NCBI GenBank assembly: GCA_029448655.1
Contig: JACCLO010000008.1
Location: 62,001 to 126,000 of the forward strand
DNA length: 64,000 nucleotides
Origin: Wolfiporia cocos
Lineage: Eukaryota; Basidiomycota; Agaricomycetes; Polyporales; Phaeolaceae
Direction of reading: 5' to 3'
Shown here: positions 62,441 through 64,000 of the stretch, piece after piece
Layout of the letters: every line of letters starts with the position of its first letter
Position numbering within the stretch: the stretch's first letter is position 1
The notes under the pieces: generated by a model
The model's database searches: none
The model's input: the letters and a program-made list of their open reading frames with translations, nothing else
Told to the model about the DNA's origin: nothing
Translations under genes and position numbers: made by a program

Positions 62441-62998
62441 TGACACAGACTTACGTCTGTGCTACCCCTGGGCTCAGGGGGAACCATACTCGACGTCAGT
62501 CGAGCCTACAAGACACCGCACCAGCGCTGAACGTAGAGGCGCATGGGATGACTGCACATTCCCTGACGTGCGTCGAGGTAGCGACGGCGACTCACAGACA
62601 AGGACGCAGAGATGTGGGCCCCGGGCCAGCAGGCATCACAGCAATAGTAAGAGAGGGGCTATGCCCAATTGTCGAGAATCTTAGGAATGGGGAGTAAGCC
62701 CACATTCCGTCGTAATATATACATGAGCGATGTGACTACTAGTACTGCCCTAAAGATGAGGCCTGTGCGCCGTATCTACTGGGTCATGTGCTAAGTGACG
62801 CTACATGTAACTACTGTGACCATAGTGTGAGTACCGGAGGCGCGCGCTACCCTACAGCGCTAACCTAACGACCAGGTGACCTGCAATATCTGGGAGACGC
62901 CGGAGGTGGCTACAGCGCAGAGGCGCGGCGTACGCCTAGCGCCGCGCGTGCGTCCTATAGCGAGGGAGTACAAACTATTAGTGGAATAATTTGTGACA
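62441..62998 (-). repeat. 5' LTR of the TRIM (558 bp)
   Basis: Essentially identical to 61107-61664. Confidence 0.93.
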
Positions 62999-63931
62999 TA
63001 ACCGACGCGGCCGGTGGGAATACCTTATCCATTGGAAAGGCACCGGACCTGTGGAAGATACGTGGGAAATCGAGGAACATTTGGCTAACGCTAAGGAGAT
63101 ACTGGACGAGTACAAGGCAAAATATTCAGCCCTTAGTACCGACCCAAATCAACCCCTTCGCCGATCAACTAGACTCGGCGGAACACGGCAGACAATAGCC
63201 GTCTTTGACCTTGACTTGCCAGATTGGGATTCGGACACATGTGTCTGGCCCGACGACTGGCCCCAATATCGAGACGATGTTGATCCCACACAACCGAAAG
63301 TATACTACAAGCGCGACCCCTTTACAGGGCAATGGGTACATTCCGATGTTGAGTTCAACGAAGATTTAGAAATCGAAGTAGGAGTCAATGGCAAACTACC
63401 GACCAGGGGAACAACAGATGCAATCGGCTACGACCTGTATGCCGCGCAGGATATCCTGATTAATTCATGGAAATCCGCTTCGGTCCCCACAGACATCCGC
63501 ATCAAAGTTCCATATGGAACATACGGTCGGATAGCGCCAAGGTCTGGACTTGCGAAAAAGGGCATAGACGTCCTCGCAGGTGTAATAGACCATGACTACC
63601 GCGGAGAAGTCTTTGTCATGTTGATGAACCTCACTGGAGACCCGTACCAAGTAAAGAAAGGCGACAGAATTGCGCAGCTAATCTGCGAAGTAGCAATCAC
63701 GCCTGAAATACAGGAATCCATGACAAAGGAGAAGTTCGAAAAAGAAATTCGACCTCACCTACATGGAAGTGGGCCCTACAACGAGCAGTTCAACAAGCCA
63801 ACCACGTGCGGTACACAAGGTTCCGGATCGACAGGACGATAAAAGTGGAAAAATCGTAAAGACTAACCCTTCAATGGGCTCTAGCACAACTTCTACTCTC
63901 AACGGGGTCGTTGAAATCTAAGGGGGGGTAA

Positions 63932-64000
63932 TGTCACAAGAATTCTCCTAGTTTCCCTATATTTCTTACTATTTTTCCGGCAATTCTACGAATTATTTAC
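63932..64000 (+). repeat. 3' LTR of element C (first 69 bp)
   Basis: TGTCACAAGAATTCTCC after the polypurine tract AAGGGGGGGTAA; continues beyond the window. Confidence 0.92.

Larger units (their letters stand above)
61107..62998 (-). mobile_element. Complete miniature LTR retrotransposon (TRIM), 1892 bp
   Basis: Two 558-bp LTRs flank about 776 bp of non-coding internal DNA; TSD TAACC (61102-61106 and 62999-63003). Read on the minus strand it has LTR, primer site, internal region, polypurine tract GAGAGGGGGGGTAA, LTR. The only LTR difference I see is one A/G near position 61650/62984, so insertion was very recent. It encodes no Gag or Pol and must be mobilised in trans. Confidence 0.93.
57517..63842 (+). 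pseudogene. pol: Pol of element C with frameshift, nonsense codon and TRIM insertion
   Basis: Compared with A: an extra C near 57836 shifts the frame just after the protease DSGA motif (SVKA); the RT, RNase H and integrase frame then stays open from 57842. TGA at 60767-60769 replaces TGG (Trp after IAAER in A), a change not at CpG. The TRIM at 61107-62998 (TSD TAACC) splits the chromodomain (..AILDHRN / RRGRWEYLIHW..). The dUTPase end is complete (GYDLYAAQ to GTQGSGSTGR, with Phe replaced by Ser in motif V). At one RT site DLRWGYNN is DLIWGYNN. Nonfunctional. Confidence 0.92.
52329..64000 (+). mobile_element. Element C: family-I chromovirus, degraded, runs off the window
   Basis: 5' LTR, primer site, leader, ORF0, gag, pol, polypurine tract and the first 69 bp of the 3' LTR. 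Same family as A. Broken by a solo LTR in gag, a 1-nt insertion and a TGA in pol, and a miniature LTR element in the chromodomain region. It supplies the N-terminal gag and ORF0 that A lacks in this window. Confidence 0.94.

Noticed and set aside
62440..62697. 85-aa frame in the TRIM LTR (and its copy near 61106)
   Set aside because: It lies inside an LTR, is present twice only because the LTR is, and is not kept in the related LTR at 25438.
61107..62998. CRISPR-like or satellite array from the repeated segments
   Set aside because: There are only two copies, in direct orientation, bounded by TG..CA and a TSD: a plain LTR pair.

Overview
This window looks like retrotransposon-packed heterochromatin from a filamentous basidiomycete, most likely an Agaricomycete. 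The evidence is Ty3/gypsy chromovirus elements carrying a C-terminal dUTPase (a class reported from Phanerochaete), one host-like gene with 48-66 bp GT..AG introns and a fungal Zn2Cys6-type cysteine cluster, and no bacterial features. Almost every base belongs to an LTR element or to a solo LTR with a 5-bp target-site duplication (TSD).

Layout. Positions 1-16811 hold element A (+), whose 5' end lies off the window. It is split inside integrase by an apparently intact element B (4179-14206, TSD ATTGG). A itself sits in an LTR (family L2; 16812-17066), and that LTR sits in the pol of a decayed minus-strand element D (17067 to about 25437), which carries two further solo LTRs. From 25438 to 28255 there are solo LTRs and spacer. 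From 28256 to 44801 there is a single seven-exon gene. It reads in frame across its last large exon only when three LTR insertions are removed: 30385-32001, 32158-32801 and 32973-44343. The first of these contains another solo LTR, and the last contains the complete 10.4 kb element E (minus strand, TSD GGTGT). From 44802 to 52328 there are old spacer, more solo LTRs and a 5'-truncated element F. From 52329 to the end is element C (+, same family as A), broken by a solo LTR, a frameshift, a nonsense codon and a complete miniature LTR element (TRIM, 61107-62998).

How the parts work. The autonomous elements share the order LTR - long leader - ORF0 - gag - pol - LTR. ORF0 is a basic, coiled-coil-rich protein of about 270-320 aa that I do not recognise, found in all three families. 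Pol carries protease, reverse transcriptase, RNase H, integrase, chromodomain and dUTPase. Where both LTR and leader are visible (B, E, C and the TRIM), the primer-binding site is the exact reverse complement of the predicted 5' end of the transcript. This predicts Tf1-like self-primed reverse transcription, for the non-coding TRIM as well. Many LTRs of different families share TGTCAC ends and a sequence-variable but base-pairing-conserved hairpin between the TATA box and the start site.
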